Below, piece after piece: positions 1 to 8,022 of a DNA stretch of 34,603 bases. The notes under the pieces were generated by a model that saw only the letters and a list, made by a program, of their open reading frames with translations, did no database searches and was not told the origin of the DNA. This DNA comes from Candidatus Eiseniibacteriota bacterium. GTDB lineage: Bacteria; Eisenbacteria; RBG-16-71-46; CAIMUX01; WJJG01. Position numbers and translations under genes: made by a program. The stretch spans positions 1-34,603 of the forward strand of contig JAGMBO010000012.1 of assembly GCA_023129715.1 (NCBI GenBank), given 5' to 3'. How positions within the stretch are numbered: the first letter of the stretch is position 1; every line of letters starts with the position of its first letter.

Positions 1-76
1 GGCGCTCACGCGGCGGCAGCCGCTCGCGCGGCGGCGGCGGGCGAACCGCGCGGCGCCCACGCAAGACAGCACCGGC

Positions 77-955
77 CTAGTCGAGATCCCCCACTGCCCG
101 GGGCAGCCTGATCTCCTTCGCGCGCGCGGCAAAGAGGAAAACATCCTCGGGCTGCTCGTAGAAGAAGAAGCCCGCCGCCGTGAAGGACTCGAGCGCCACG
201 CCCTGGGGCACCATGATATGCAGGCGGGTGGCCTGCAGCGCGTGGGCCCGCAGAATGGCGGCCGCCACGCAGGCGGGCGGCACCGCTCCATCGGGTGTCT
301 CGATCCAACAGATCTCGCGCGAGCACTCGTGCTTCGTATTGCGCGCCAGGCCGAGCGAGTAGGGCCCACAGCGCAGGCTTACGACCTCGGGCAGGTAGCG
401 CTCGCGATCGGCCAGGTCGACCGGCAGGAAGAGCCAGTCGTTCCAGGCGTAACCCCGGGCGGGCAGCCGGTCCTTCCCCACCGAGACCGCCGCGCAGTCG
501 ATCCCGCTCGCCCAGGCAACGCCCTGCTCCACTTCGGTCAGTTCCAGATTGGTAAAGGCCGCAATGCGCCGGAATCCCAGCACCTCATTGATCCGGATCG
601 AGCTGCGATTGCTGAAGTAAGTCGAGAAGAGCAACTCCTCGAACCCCTCGTCGCACGCGCGGCCGATGACGTGGCGGGCCATTCGATGTCCGAGGCCCCG
701 GCCCTGGTAGGCGGGATCGACGCGGAGCGTCTCGAGCCAACCGCGGCGCTCATCGAGTGACACCAGCCGCCCGCAGCCGACCACCTCTCCGTCGAGAAGC
801 ATGGCGACGAAGTAGGCCCGGGAATCACGCACCCAGCGATCGAAGACCGCCGGCAGGTAATCCTCGCCTTCCCAGATCTGCTTGGCGATCGCCAGGAGCC
901 GGTCGCGATCGGCGACCTGGACGGGGCGGAAGGTAATCGTCGGTGTCTCAGACAT
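77..955 (-). CDS. GNAT family N-acetyltransferase (292 aa)
   Basis: Predicted cytosolic acetyl-CoA dependent N-acetyltransferase with unknown acceptor. The N-terminal half (about residues 5-135) is a GNAT domain. Motif A reads LRVDPAYQGRGLG (residues 77-89), with the Q-x-x-G-x-G/A acetyl-CoA pyrophosphate loop at Q84-G85-R86-G87-L88-G89, and the NEVLGFRR strand near 123-130 fits motif B. The C-terminal 150 residues are not recognised and make the protein about twice the length of a minimal GNAT, so it may carry a second degenerate GNAT fold, as in tandem-GNAT proteins. The start at 955 is preceded only by a weak GAGG about 11 nt upstream, so the start is moderately certain. It is divergent from the gene at 1133 and shares a 177-bp intergenic region with it. 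The 76 bases left of the stop codon are GC-rich and hold nothing identifiable. Confidence 0.85.
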   Translation of the reverse strand: MSETPTITFRPVQVADRDRLLAIAKQIWEGEDYLPAVFDRWVRDSRAYFVAMLLDGEVVGCGRLVSLDERRGWLETLRVDPAYQGRGLGHRMARHVIGRACDEGFEELLFSTYFSNRSSIRINEVLGFRRIAAFTNLELTEVEQGVAWASGIDCAAVSVGKDRLPARGYAWNDWLFLPVDLADRERYLPEVVSLRCGPYSLGLARNTKHECSREICWIETPDGAVPPACVAAAILRAHALQATRLHIMVPQGVALESFTAAGFFFYEQPEDVFLFAARAKEIRLPRAVGDLD

Positions 956-1029
956 CGTCTTCGAGCCTCAACCCCGCGGAATCAATGCGGGATCGTATCC
1001 TAGCCGCCTTGGCGCAGGCACGCAATACG

Positions 1030-1071
1030 CTGCTCGTTGTGTTCGCTGCTCGTTGTGGGCTGCTCGTTATG
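1030..1071. repeat. Three short direct repeats in a divergent promoter region
   Basis: The 12-base word ctgctcgttgtg starts at 1030 and 1046 and recurs at 1060 as ctgctcgttatg, a spacing of 16 and 14 bases. It lies between the divergent GNAT (start 955) and VCBS (start 1133) genes. The last copy runs into TATGAT (1068-1073), a possible -10 hexamer for the + strand gene, but no good -35 is seen. Helical-turn-like spacing would suit regulator sites, though simple tandem duplication explains it equally well. Confidence 0.5.
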
Positions 1072-1132
1072 ATAGTATCGTCGACAGTAGACTTCCCAAG
1101 CTTACCGCGGTTTCATGCTCCGGAGGTGCGCC

Positions 1133-2920
1133 ATGCGAACCCACCTCGAACCGACCTTCCGGCCGACCCGCCCCCGGCACGATCGGCAGGCGCACCAGAG
1201 TCCTCTCCTGCGGGTCATCCTGCCGGACGTCCGCCAAGTGCTCCTGCTGCTCATCCTGCTGCCCGCCTTCTCCGGCACAGCGCCCATGGCCGACGAGGTT
1301 CCCCTCCCGGCAACACCCGACTGGCAGGGGACGCTCGAGCGCGCTGTCGGCGGACTCGCCTGGGGGGATGCCGATGGTGACGGAGACCTCGATCTGGCGG
1401 TCGGCTGCTACTACGCCAATGCCTACCCGCCGATCACCGAATGGAAGAACTACATCTACAGCAATGTCGGCGGAACGCTCGAGTCCCTGCCGAGCTGGAC
1501 CTCCGCTGACGAACGCAGCACCGCGGATGTCCGGTGGGCCGATCTCGACGGGGACGGCCGGCCCGACTTGATCGCCGCCAACGGGTACGACAATCTCGCG
1601 CCGAGTGTCATCTACTTCAACGGACCGGGCGGGGTCGCCACGACCCCGGGATGGACCGCCGCCGATGCCACCTGGACCCTCGGCGCGGCCGCCGCGGATG
1701 TCGACGACGACGGCGATCTCGACGTCGCCTTCGCCAACCAGGGGCGCTCGCTCGATCCCTATCGTCCGGTCTCGCTCTTCTACAATACCGGCAGCACACT
1801 CGAGACCTCGCCGACCTGGACCTCCGCCGACCCGGCAATCAGCAACGTCGTCGCCTGGGGCGACGTGGATGGCCTGGGTAGAACCGCGCGCAGCGCCCTG
1901 TTCACGGGAGATGGAGCACGCCGCGTGTTCCATGTCGCTCTCCTCCCGCTGGAAGAGCCGGTCCGTGTCTCTGTTGATGGGATCCCGGTGAGCGGGTTCG
2001 CCTGGGAGCGAATCGCAGGGTGGGTCTCGCTCCCCAGCGCGCCTCCGCCCGGCGCTGCGGTCGTCGTGGGCTACTACAACTCGACCACCCCCGACCTGGC
2101 CGTCTCGCGCTGGACCGGATTCGCCAGCGGCATCTACCACAACACCGGCGGATCGTTGGAGTCTCTCCCGGGCTGGACGGTCGCTGACGAGGGCCGCTCG
2201 GAGAAGGGCATCGGCTGGGCGGATGTCGACAACGACGGCGATCTCGATCTGGCGATCGGCGCCTCAAGCGATGCGACCCGGCTCTACGCCAACCAGGGCA
2301 CCGGCCTGGATGCAACCCCGGTCTGGCAGGCGCAGGCTGCCTATTTCGGCTGCCAGGATCTCGCCTGGGGAGATGTCGATGCTGATGGAGACCTCGACCT
2401 CGCCACGGTCCACTTCGGCAATGGACATGCCCGCGTCTATCTCAACGAGGCCGGGACCTTGACGGACGAACCCTGCTGGTTCTACGACTGCTCGTCATCG
2501 GCGACCGCGATTGCCTGGGGAGATATGAACGGCGACGGCCGACTCGATCTCGCGGTCGGCACCGCACGCCAGCCGCCGATGGTATTCCTCAACACGCTGC
2601 CGCCCGCGGGCATCGCCGAGCATTCCGGGATCTTGGCCCTGCAACTGATCCTGCGGCCCCAGCCCTGGCGCGCCCCGGGCCGGATCGGGTTCCGGCTGCC
2701 GCCGGGCAGCGAGGGGCGTCTGTCGATCCATGATCCCACGGGGAGGTGCGTGCGGTGGTTGCCACTCGGGAGTCTTCGTACAGGCAGCCGCGGGATCGAC
2801 GAGATCGACTGGAATGGGCGCGACGGCGATGGGCACCGGCTACCGGCGGGTGTCTATCTCGTCCGCCTGCAGGCGGCGGACCAGCAGGTGGCGCGGCCCC
2901 TGCTGCTCGTGGCCCCCTAG
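1133..2920 (+). CDS. Secreted FG-GAP/VCBS-repeat beta-propeller with FlgD-like C-terminal domain (595 aa)
   Basis: Predicted exported or cell-surface protein with no enzymatic motif. The start at 1133 is chosen because GGAGG (1122-1126) lies 6 nt upstream; an in-frame ATG at 1115 has no such site. A basic N-terminus and hydrophobic stretch (VLLLLILLPAF, near residues 33-43) form a signal peptide. Seven acidic Ca-binding-type loops follow, such as DADGDGDLDLAVG, DLDGDGRPDLIAA, DVDDDGDLDVAFA, DVDNDGDLDLAIG, DVDADGDLDLATV and DMNGDGRLDLAVG, the pattern of integrin-alpha-like seven-bladed propellers. The fourth loop (DVDGLG, about residue 247) is interrupted by roughly 65 extra residues before the strand resumes at DLAVSRW. 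The C-terminal 80 residues end in GHRLPAGVYLVRLQ, the FlgD Ig-like / secretion-sorting fold. Role (adhesion, binding) is inferred only. Confidence 0.85.
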   Translation: MRTHLEPTFRPTRPRHDRQAHQSPLLRVILPDVRQVLLLLILLPAFSGTAPMADEVPLPATPDWQGTLERAVGGLAWGDADGDGDLDLAVGCYYANAYPPITEWKNYIYSNVGGTLESLPSWTSADERSTADVRWADLDGDGRPDLIAANGYDNLAPSVIYFNGPGGVATTPGWTAADATWTLGAAAADVDDDGDLDVAFANQGRSLDPYRPVSLFYNTGSTLETSPTWTSADPAISNVVAWGDVDGLGRTARSALFTGDGARRVFHVALLPLEEPVRVSVDGIPVSGFAWERIAGWVSLPSAPPPGAAVVVGYYNSTTPDLAVSRWTGFASGIYHNTGGSLESLPGWTVADEGRSEKGIGWADVDNDGDLDLAIGASSDATRLYANQGTGLDATPVWQAQAAYFGCQDLAWGDVDADGDLDLATVHFGNGHARVYLNEAGTLTDEPCWFYDCSSSATAIAWGDMNGDGRLDLAVGTARQPPMVFLNTLPPAGIAEHSGILALQLILRPQPWRAPGRIGFRLPPGSEGRLSIHDPTGRCVRWLPLGSLRTGSRGIDEIDWNGRDGDGHRLPAGVYLVRLQAADQQVARPLLLVAP

Positions 2921-3011
2921 CGGCCGGCTCAGAGACTGCCGCCACCCGCCGAGCACCGGTCGCCGCGTACGAGGGATGCGGGATCGGACATCGTGCGACC
3001 GGGAGTGGTGG

Positions 3012-6000
3012 TCATGCGGCGCGGTCGAGTTCGAGATCGAGGAGCGCCCCGCGCAGGCGGGTGAGCTCCCGCTCCAGCGCATCACGGGCCTCCCGCGCTG
3101 GTTCCAGGTCGCCTTCGGCGGCGAGTCGTTCGAGACGCGCCGCCGCCGCCGCCGCGTCGTGCGCGGCGAGATTCCCCAGCGCGCCTTTCAGCCCGTGGGC
3201 CGCCTCTCGCAAGGCGGAGGCATCACCCTGCTCGAAGGCCACGATGATTCTCTCCTGGAGGTTCGCCGATTCCGTCAGGAAGACCTCGACTAGGGCGCGC
3301 AGCAGTTCGTCGTCTCCGTCGATTCTCTCCCTCAACTCGACGAAGTCGATCGGGACCGTGAGCTGGTCAGCAGAACCCGCATCACCGGGCGCCGAGTCCT
3401 CCTCGCGCGCCTCCTGCGCTTCAGTCGACGTGGAGGCTTCCGCGGTCACACGGGGCTCAGTCGACGTGCAGGCCTCCGCAGCCACACGGGCCTCAGTCGA
3501 CGTGCAGGCCTCCGTGGCCGCGCAGGCTTCAGTCGACGTGCAGGTCTCCGTGGCCGCGCAGGCTTCAGTCGACGAGCAGACCTCCGTTGCCGCGCAGGCT
3601 TCCGCCGCCGCGCAGACCTCCGTGCCCGTGCAGGCTTCCGCCGCCGCGCAGGCCTCCGTGGCCGCACTCGCCTTCGGCGTAGCCCCCGCCCCATCCACTC
3701 CTCGGACGACAATCCGCTCGATCATCCGGAAAAGGTCTTCGGATTGGATCGGCTTCGGGAGGTACTCGTCCATCCCCGCCTTGAGGCAGCGCTCTCGATC
3801 GCCTCGCATTGCATGGGCGGTCATCGCCACGATCGGCGTGTGTTTCCCCTTGCCCGCCTCTCGCTCGCGAATCTCGCGGGTCGCCTCGAGGCCGTCCATC
3901 TCCGGCATCTGCACATCCATCAGAACCAGATCGAAGGGACGCCTCTCGAGCTCCTCGATGGCCTGTTTCCCATTGGACGCCACCACGACTCGGTGACCAC
4001 GCTTCTCGAGCAAGCAGACGGCGAGCTTCTGATTCACCAAGTTGTCCTCGGCAAGCAGGATCTCGCAGCTGCGCCGACCTTGGCGAAGCGAATGGCGCGT
4101 CACCAGTGGAAGTGGCGCCGCCGGCAGGGTCGTCCCCTCGATCACCATCAGAATCGTATCGAGGAGATCGGATTGCTTGACCGGCTTGGTCAGATAGGCG
4201 GAGATGCCCAATTCCCGACAGCGGGCGGCGTCACCCCGCTGGCCCGCCGAGGTCGTCAAGATCAACTTCATGCCGTGGAACTCAGGCACTTTGTGTACGC
4301 GCTCGGCCAGGTCGAAGCCGGTCAGGCCGGGCATCATGGCGTCGAGAATCACCAGTTCGAACGGCTCCGGCGAGCCGCTGGCGGTCCACAGGGCGGCGAG
4401 CGCCTCCTTGCCGCCTGCCACGGAAGTCGGCGTCATCCGCCAGCCACGCAGCATCTCCTCGTAGACCTTGCGGTTGGTCGCGTTGTCGTCGACGATTAGG
4501 ACGCGCAATCCACTGAGACGCTCGCTGTCGCGCGCATGGCGGGGAACGGGCGGGTTCTTGCAGCGGGTGAACGGCAGGGTAAAGTGAAACGTGCTGCCCC
4601 GCCCGACGATGCTCTCGAGCCAAATGCGGCCGCCGAGAAGGTCGACCAGCCTCGAGGAGATCGCCAGCCCGAGACCGGTGCCGCCATACTTGCGCGATGT
4701 CGAGGCATCCGCTTGCGAGAAGGCCTCGAAGATCTCTGCCTGCTTCTCGGGCGGGATGCCGATCCCGGAATCGCTGACCGTGAAGTGGAGAACCAGATCA
4801 TCGCCGCTCTGTGATTCAACGCCGACCTTGACAACGATCTCACCTTCATCCGTGAACTTGACCGCATTGCCCACCAGGTTGACGATCACCTGCCGCAGGC
4901 GTCCCGGGTCTCCCACCAGACCCTCGGGAACGACGGGCTTGATCTGCAGGGCCAGTTCGAGCCCCTTCTGGTGCGCCCGCAGGGCCAGGGTCTTGACCGT
5001 GTTCCCGAGACCGTCGCGCAGCATGAAGGGGGTGGACTCGATTTCCAGCCGCCCCGCATCGATCCTCGAGAAATCGAGAATGTCATTGAGCAGATCCAGC
5101 AGGCCGACGGCCGATGTGCAGACGGTGTCGAGATACTCGCGCTGCTCGCTCGAGAGATCGGTACTGAGGGCCAGTTCGGTCATGCCGATGATCGCATTCA
5201 TCGGCGTGCGGATCTCGTGACTCATGTTCGCCAAGAACTCGCTCTTTGAGCGATTGGCCCCCTCGGCTCGCTCGCGGGCCTCATTGAGCTCGGTGACATC
5301 GATGAAGGACTCGATCCCCATGATGACCCGCCCCTCGTCGTCGCGGACCAGATCGGCATTCTTCAGCACCGTCAGCTCGCGCCCCGCCTTGGTCTTGATC
5401 TGACAGGGATACTTCTCGATGGGATTGGCGCGATCGGGGTCGAGCAGAACGCAATTCTCCCGGCAGCCGCCGCCGGCCAGCATCTGGCAGTGCCGGCCGA
5501 TGACCTCCTTGGGCTTGTAGCCGAGGATCGCACAGAACTCCTCATTGACACTGGTGATCGTCTGCTGCGCATCAACGGTGAAGATCGCCGTCGCCGCGGT
5601 GGCGAGCAGTCGCTGCTGGAGCTCGCCGCCCGCCTGGAATTCCACTTCGGCGCGCTTGCGCTCGGCGATCACCGCCTCGAGCCGTCCATTGGCGGCCTGC
5701 AGCTCGCGCTGCGATGCCTCGAGCTCGCGGTTGCGTTGTTTGCCCGTCTCGATCGCCTCGGCGGCATCGCGCAGGGAAGCCCGCAGTTCGTCGCGCAGGG
5801 TGAGCAAGTCGATGAGATGGCCGTCGTCCGAGAAGTCAGTGAAGTCGAGTTGGGCGAGTTGGTCGCGGCCTTCCACATCGGGAAGCGCCAAGAGGACGAA
5901 GTCCTCTCCGGCGGCGACCCAGCGGCCCCGTAGCGGCAGGGGCTCGGCGCCGCTCAGAAGGGAGAACCCCTGGGGTCTGCTCAAGATGCCGGCGACTCGT

Positions 6001-6197
6001 TCGCGCGTCAGCGGGGCGGGCAGATTGCGCAAGCCAATCAACTCGTGTGCCGGGCGCCCGACGGCCTCCGGCATCCGGCGCTCAATGGCGGGACTCACCC
6101 AGCGGATGATCCCCTCTCCGTTCATCGCCACGATGAACGGCAACGTCTCGACGAGCGCGGGGAGATCGAGGCGCGTCAACGCACGGCCATCACTCAT
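3012..6197 (-). CDS. H-NOX-associated hybrid histidine kinase: HNOBA-PAS-HisKA-HATPase-REC-REC-Hpt (1061 aa)
   Basis: Cytosolic hybrid kinase, probably the output partner of the adjacent H-NOX. ATG at 6197 forms an ATGA overlap with the H-NOX stop and has GGAGG about 10 nt upstream. Residues 9-145 resemble HNOBA, the PAS-like domain next to HNOB in soluble guanylate cyclases (LRGRWV, LLALPDV and DFSDDGHLIDLL blocks). A coiled coil spans about 140-197. The PAS at about 198-305 carries Cys 237, 245, 249 and 265. HisKA follows with H327 (SHEIRTP), then HATPase_c with N444, DSGIGIP (476-482) and GGTGLGL (505-511). REC1 has D570/D571, D619 and K671; REC2 has E717/D718, D761 and K815. A hexapeptide-repeat linker (843-932) precedes the Hpt domain with H1001 (AAHGLKG). 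All phosphorelay residues are present, so the kinase should work. There is no transmembrane segment and no DNA-binding or cyclic-di-GMP output in the window, so the final regulator is elsewhere. Confidence 0.93.
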   Translation of the reverse strand: MSDGRALTRLDLPALVETLPFIVAMNGEGIIRWVSPAIERRMPEAVGRPAHELIGLRNLPAPLTRERVAGILSRPQGFSLLSGAEPLPLRGRWVAAGEDFVLLALPDVEGRDQLAQLDFTDFSDDGHLIDLLTLRDELRASLRDAAEAIETGKQRNRELEASQRELQAANGRLEAVIAERKRAEVEFQAGGELQQRLLATAATAIFTVDAQQTITSVNEEFCAILGYKPKEVIGRHCQMLAGGGCRENCVLLDPDRANPIEKYPCQIKTKAGRELTVLKNADLVRDDEGRVIMGIESFIDVTELNEARERAEGANRSKSEFLANMSHEIRTPMNAIIGMTELALSTDLSSEQREYLDTVCTSAVGLLDLLNDILDFSRIDAGRLEIESTPFMLRDGLGNTVKTLALRAHQKGLELALQIKPVVPEGLVGDPGRLRQVIVNLVGNAVKFTDEGEIVVKVGVESQSGDDLVLHFTVSDSGIGIPPEKQAEIFEAFSQADASTSRKYGGTGLGLAISSRLVDLLGGRIWLESIVGRGSTFHFTLPFTRCKNPPVPRHARDSERLSGLRVLIVDDNATNRKVYEEMLRGWRMTPTSVAGGKEALAALWTASGSPEPFELVILDAMMPGLTGFDLAERVHKVPEFHGMKLILTTSAGQRGDAARCRELGISAYLTKPVKQSDLLDTILMVIEGTTLPAAPLPLVTRHSLRQGRRSCEILLAEDNLVNQKLAVCLLEKRGHRVVVASNGKQAIEELERRPFDLVLMDVQMPEMDGLEATREIREREAGKGKHTPIVAMTAHAMRGDRERCLKAGMDEYLPKPIQSEDLFRMIERIVVRGVDGAGATPKASAATEACAAAEACTGTEVCAAAEACAATEVCSSTEACAATETCTSTEACAATEACTSTEARVAAEACTSTEPRVTAEASTSTEAQEAREEDSAPGDAGSADQLTVPIDFVELRERIDGDDELLRALVEVFLTESANLQERIIVAFEQGDASALREAAHGLKGALGNLAAHDAAAAAARLERLAAEGDLEPAREARDALERELTRLRGALLDLELDRAA
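3402..3671 (-). repeat. In-frame 18-bp repeats encoding about 15 Cys-bearing hexapeptides
   Basis: Within the kinase gene, residues 843-932 read as about fifteen six-residue units of consensus [AVT]-C-[AT]-[AS]-T-E, for example ACAATE, ACTSTE and VCSSTE, joining REC2 to Hpt. Ten units have Cys at position 2. Units nearer the Hpt domain lose the Cys (ARVAAE, PRVTAE, ASTSTE). At DNA level, pairs of units form a higher 36-bp period, with the word tcagtcgacg recurring on the + strand. The repeat is an exact multiple of three, so unit gain or loss keeps the frame. Confidence 0.9.
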
Positions 6198-6736
6198 TGG
6201 AACCGGACCTCCATGACGCAATGCGGGGCACCCTCTCGGGCGCAGGCGGTCTCGACGACCTCCAGGGGCTCTTCGAAGAGCTCACCGACGCCGAGAATCA
6301 AGCCGCGCAACACCGGACAAAGCCCGCGCTGCGAGTGGTAGTGCATGCACAGGGTCCCGTCAGGCACTTCTTCATAGGTGAACACGGGAGGCGTGGCACT
6401 GGGCGCATTGCGGGTTACCTGCTCGTGAACACGATTCATGTTGAGCAGGAACTCGCGTGCCGTCTTTCCGGCAAGCTGGTAGAAGGTAGGGTAGGAATCG
6501 CGGCCCGTGTTCGGCACCCAGAACTTGCCGAACTCGACGAGCAGGGTATCGACAGGAATCCCAAGTGTCTCGGAAGCCGCCCCGGCCAAGGCGACGGTGA
6601 GCTCGTCGGGATAGTCCTCACTGATCGCGAAGAAGGGTTCCGCACATTGCGCCCGCGATTTGATCTCGGCCCAGGCATCGGCGCCGAACCGGCCTTCGAT
6701 CAATTCTTGGATTCCCTTGTTGATGACGCCTTTCAT
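6194..6736 (-). CDS. H-NOX heme nitric-oxide/oxygen binding protein (180 aa)
   Basis: Stand-alone soluble heme gas sensor (HNOB family) at the usual length of 180-190 residues. The heme-binding hallmarks are the proximal His104 (NRVHEQV) and the Y133-x-S135-x-R137 motif that holds the propionates. Prolines 112, 116 and 117 lie in the loop that shapes the heme. The position five residues after the YxSxR Arg, where O2-binding H-NOX proteins have a Tyr, is Val142, which predicts NO selectivity rather than O2 binding. Cys130, Cys140, Cys165 and Cys173 lie around places where several H-NOX proteins carry a zinc/redox cysteine cluster. The start at 6736 has GGAGAG upstream (gatggagagaagag). Its stop overlaps the kinase start by ATGA, so the two are co-translated, the standard arrangement for H-NOX with its partner kinase. 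In characterised systems NO-bound H-NOX controls kinase autophosphorylation; the same is inferred here. Confidence 0.95.
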   Translation of the reverse strand: MKGVINKGIQELIEGRFGADAWAEIKSRAQCAEPFFAISEDYPDELTVALAGAASETLGIPVDTLLVEFGKFWVPNTGRDSYPTFYQLAGKTAREFLLNMNRVHEQVTRNAPSATPPVFTYEEVPDGTLCMHYHSQRGLCPVLRGLILGVGELFEEPLEVVETACAREGAPHCVMEVRFQ

Positions 6737-6968
6737 CTCTTCTCTCCATCCGTGCCGCCGGCCAGTCCCGGGCCGTGTGCGGGTCTCCCGGCACTGTGCG
6801 GCCCAGAGACGCGGTGGCTCACTCGCAGTTCGCAGCCCTATCGCCCCTGCACGCTCCACGGCGGGAGGTGCCCCTCTCATCCTCTATCGGCGCAAGGAAC
6901 TGCGACGGTGCGTGAAAAAAAACTTCCCCAGGTGCGGCGGACGGGACAGGAGCGCGGCGGCAATCAAT

Positions 6969-6997
6969 CCTAACTAATTGACTAGTAGCTAGTTAGG
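6969..6997. terminator. Inverted repeat over the epimerase stop codon; possible terminator or operator
   Basis: CCTAACTA (6969-6976) and TAGTTAGG (6990-6997) are perfect complements around a 13-base loop, and the epimerase TAG stop lies at 6989-6991. In the minus direction a T8 tract follows about 50 nt later (A8 at 6915-6922 on the + strand), too far away for a classical intrinsic terminator. The AT-rich palindrome is unlike its GC-rich surroundings and could instead be a protein site upstream of the H-NOX operon. The 252-base gap to the H-NOX start shows no convincing promoter. Confidence 0.4.
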
Positions 6998-7996
6998 ACC
7001 CTGCTCGGGCGAGGGGGACGTCTCGCCGCGCCAAGCCTGCAGCAAGGCGATCTCCCGGTCGGCCCCGAGCCCGGCGCGCAGCTCGGTGCCGGGGGGTCGC
7101 GAGAGATCCCAGGCAACGGTTTCCCAGGCGGTCTTGCGCAAGGGCCGGAAGGCGAGGCCGGCACGGATCGCCCGGCGACAATCGATCCGATCCTCGGCAT
7201 GCGGGATCCAGAGGGGCATCTCGGTGAAGGGCACCACGCCGTGGCGCAGCAGGAACTCATCCGTAACCCAGACGAATTCGCCGACACTGTCACTCGCCTC
7301 CCGGCAGGTCTCGAGCACCTCCTCCATCGTCAGAGGCTTCTCCGGACCGGTGGCGTTGTAGACCCCGGTCCGCCCCGTGGTGCTCATCACCAGCAGCCAG
7401 GCGGCAAGATCACGAACGTCGATGATCTGCACACTGCGGCCAGGCCGTCCCGGGGCGAGGATCGAGCCCCCATGGGTGACCCGGCGGGGCCAGTAGGTGA
7501 AACGGTCGCTCAGATCGTGGGGTCCGACGATCAGACCGGGCCGTACGATCAGCGTGCGTCCCGGCAGCTCACCCTCGGCGGCTTGCTCGCAAAGGGCCTT
7601 CAGGGGACCGTAGGTCTCGGCGGTGAGCTGCTCGGTCGACTGATCCTCAAGAGCCACGAGCGGCGCGGTTTCATCAACGTCCCGGGCAGCGGGGTCGCGG
7701 TAGACGGAGATGCTGGAGACGAAGGTGTAGTGTCCGACGCGTCCGGAGAGCAGACGCGCCGAGTCGCGCACCAGCCGCGGAAGGTAGCCGGAAGTGTCGA
7801 CGACGGCATCCCACTCGCCCGCCGCGAGTGCGTGCAGATCACCGTCGCGGTCGCCGTGCAGGTGTGTGGCTTTGGGAAAGAGGTGGGGATTGTGGCGCCC
7901 ACGATGAAAGAGGGTTACCTCGTGGCCCCCTTGAAGCGCCGCCTCGGCCAGGTGGCGGCCGAGAAAGATCGTCCCGCCTAAAATGAGCAACCGCAT
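6989..7996 (-). CDS. NAD(P)-dependent epimerase/dehydratase family protein (335 aa)
   Basis: Short-chain (extended SDR-like) Rossmann oxidoreductase. The N-terminal strand and loop MRLLILGGTIFLGRH (residues 1-15) is the GGxxFxG dinucleotide-binding signature of the atypical branch that includes CSP41-like and isoflavone-reductase-like proteins. FVSSISVY (92-99) and Y129-x-x-x-K133 supply plausible catalytic Ser/Tyr/Lys. Substrate is unknown. The start at 7996 is chosen because the conserved fold begins exactly there, with GGAAGGAA about 10 nt upstream; a longer frame upstream would run into the permease gene. It lies 26 bases downstream of the permease stop, so it is the last gene of the ABC operon, although no functional link to the transporter is obvious. 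Confidence 0.85.
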   Translation of the reverse strand: MRLLILGGTIFLGRHLAEAALQGGHEVTLFHRGRHNPHLFPKATHLHGDRDGDLHALAAGEWDAVVDTSGYLPRLVRDSARLLSGRVGHYTFVSSISVYRDPAARDVDETAPLVALEDQSTEQLTAETYGPLKALCEQAAEGELPGRTLIVRPGLIVGPHDLSDRFTYWPRRVTHGGSILAPGRPGRSVQIIDVRDLAAWLLVMSTTGRTGVYNATGPEKPLTMEEVLETCREASDSVGEFVWVTDEFLLRHGVVPFTEMPLWIPHAEDRIDCRRAIRAGLAFRPLRKTAWETVAWDLSRPPGTELRAGLGADREIALLQAWRGETSPSPEQGPN

Positions 7997-8022
7997 GGTT
8001 CGCGTTCCTTCCCGTTTCGGCT

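Noticed and set aside
6-326. Frame at the left edge on the minus strand
   Set aside because: It overlaps the C-terminal part of the GNAT gene in another frame and is an Ala/Arg/Gly-rich GC shadow.
2746-3996. Long + strand frame rich in VDVQASVAAQAS repeats
   Set aside because: It is the antisense shadow of the kinase hexapeptide-repeat region; the minus-strand frame has complete REC and Hpt domains and this one has none.
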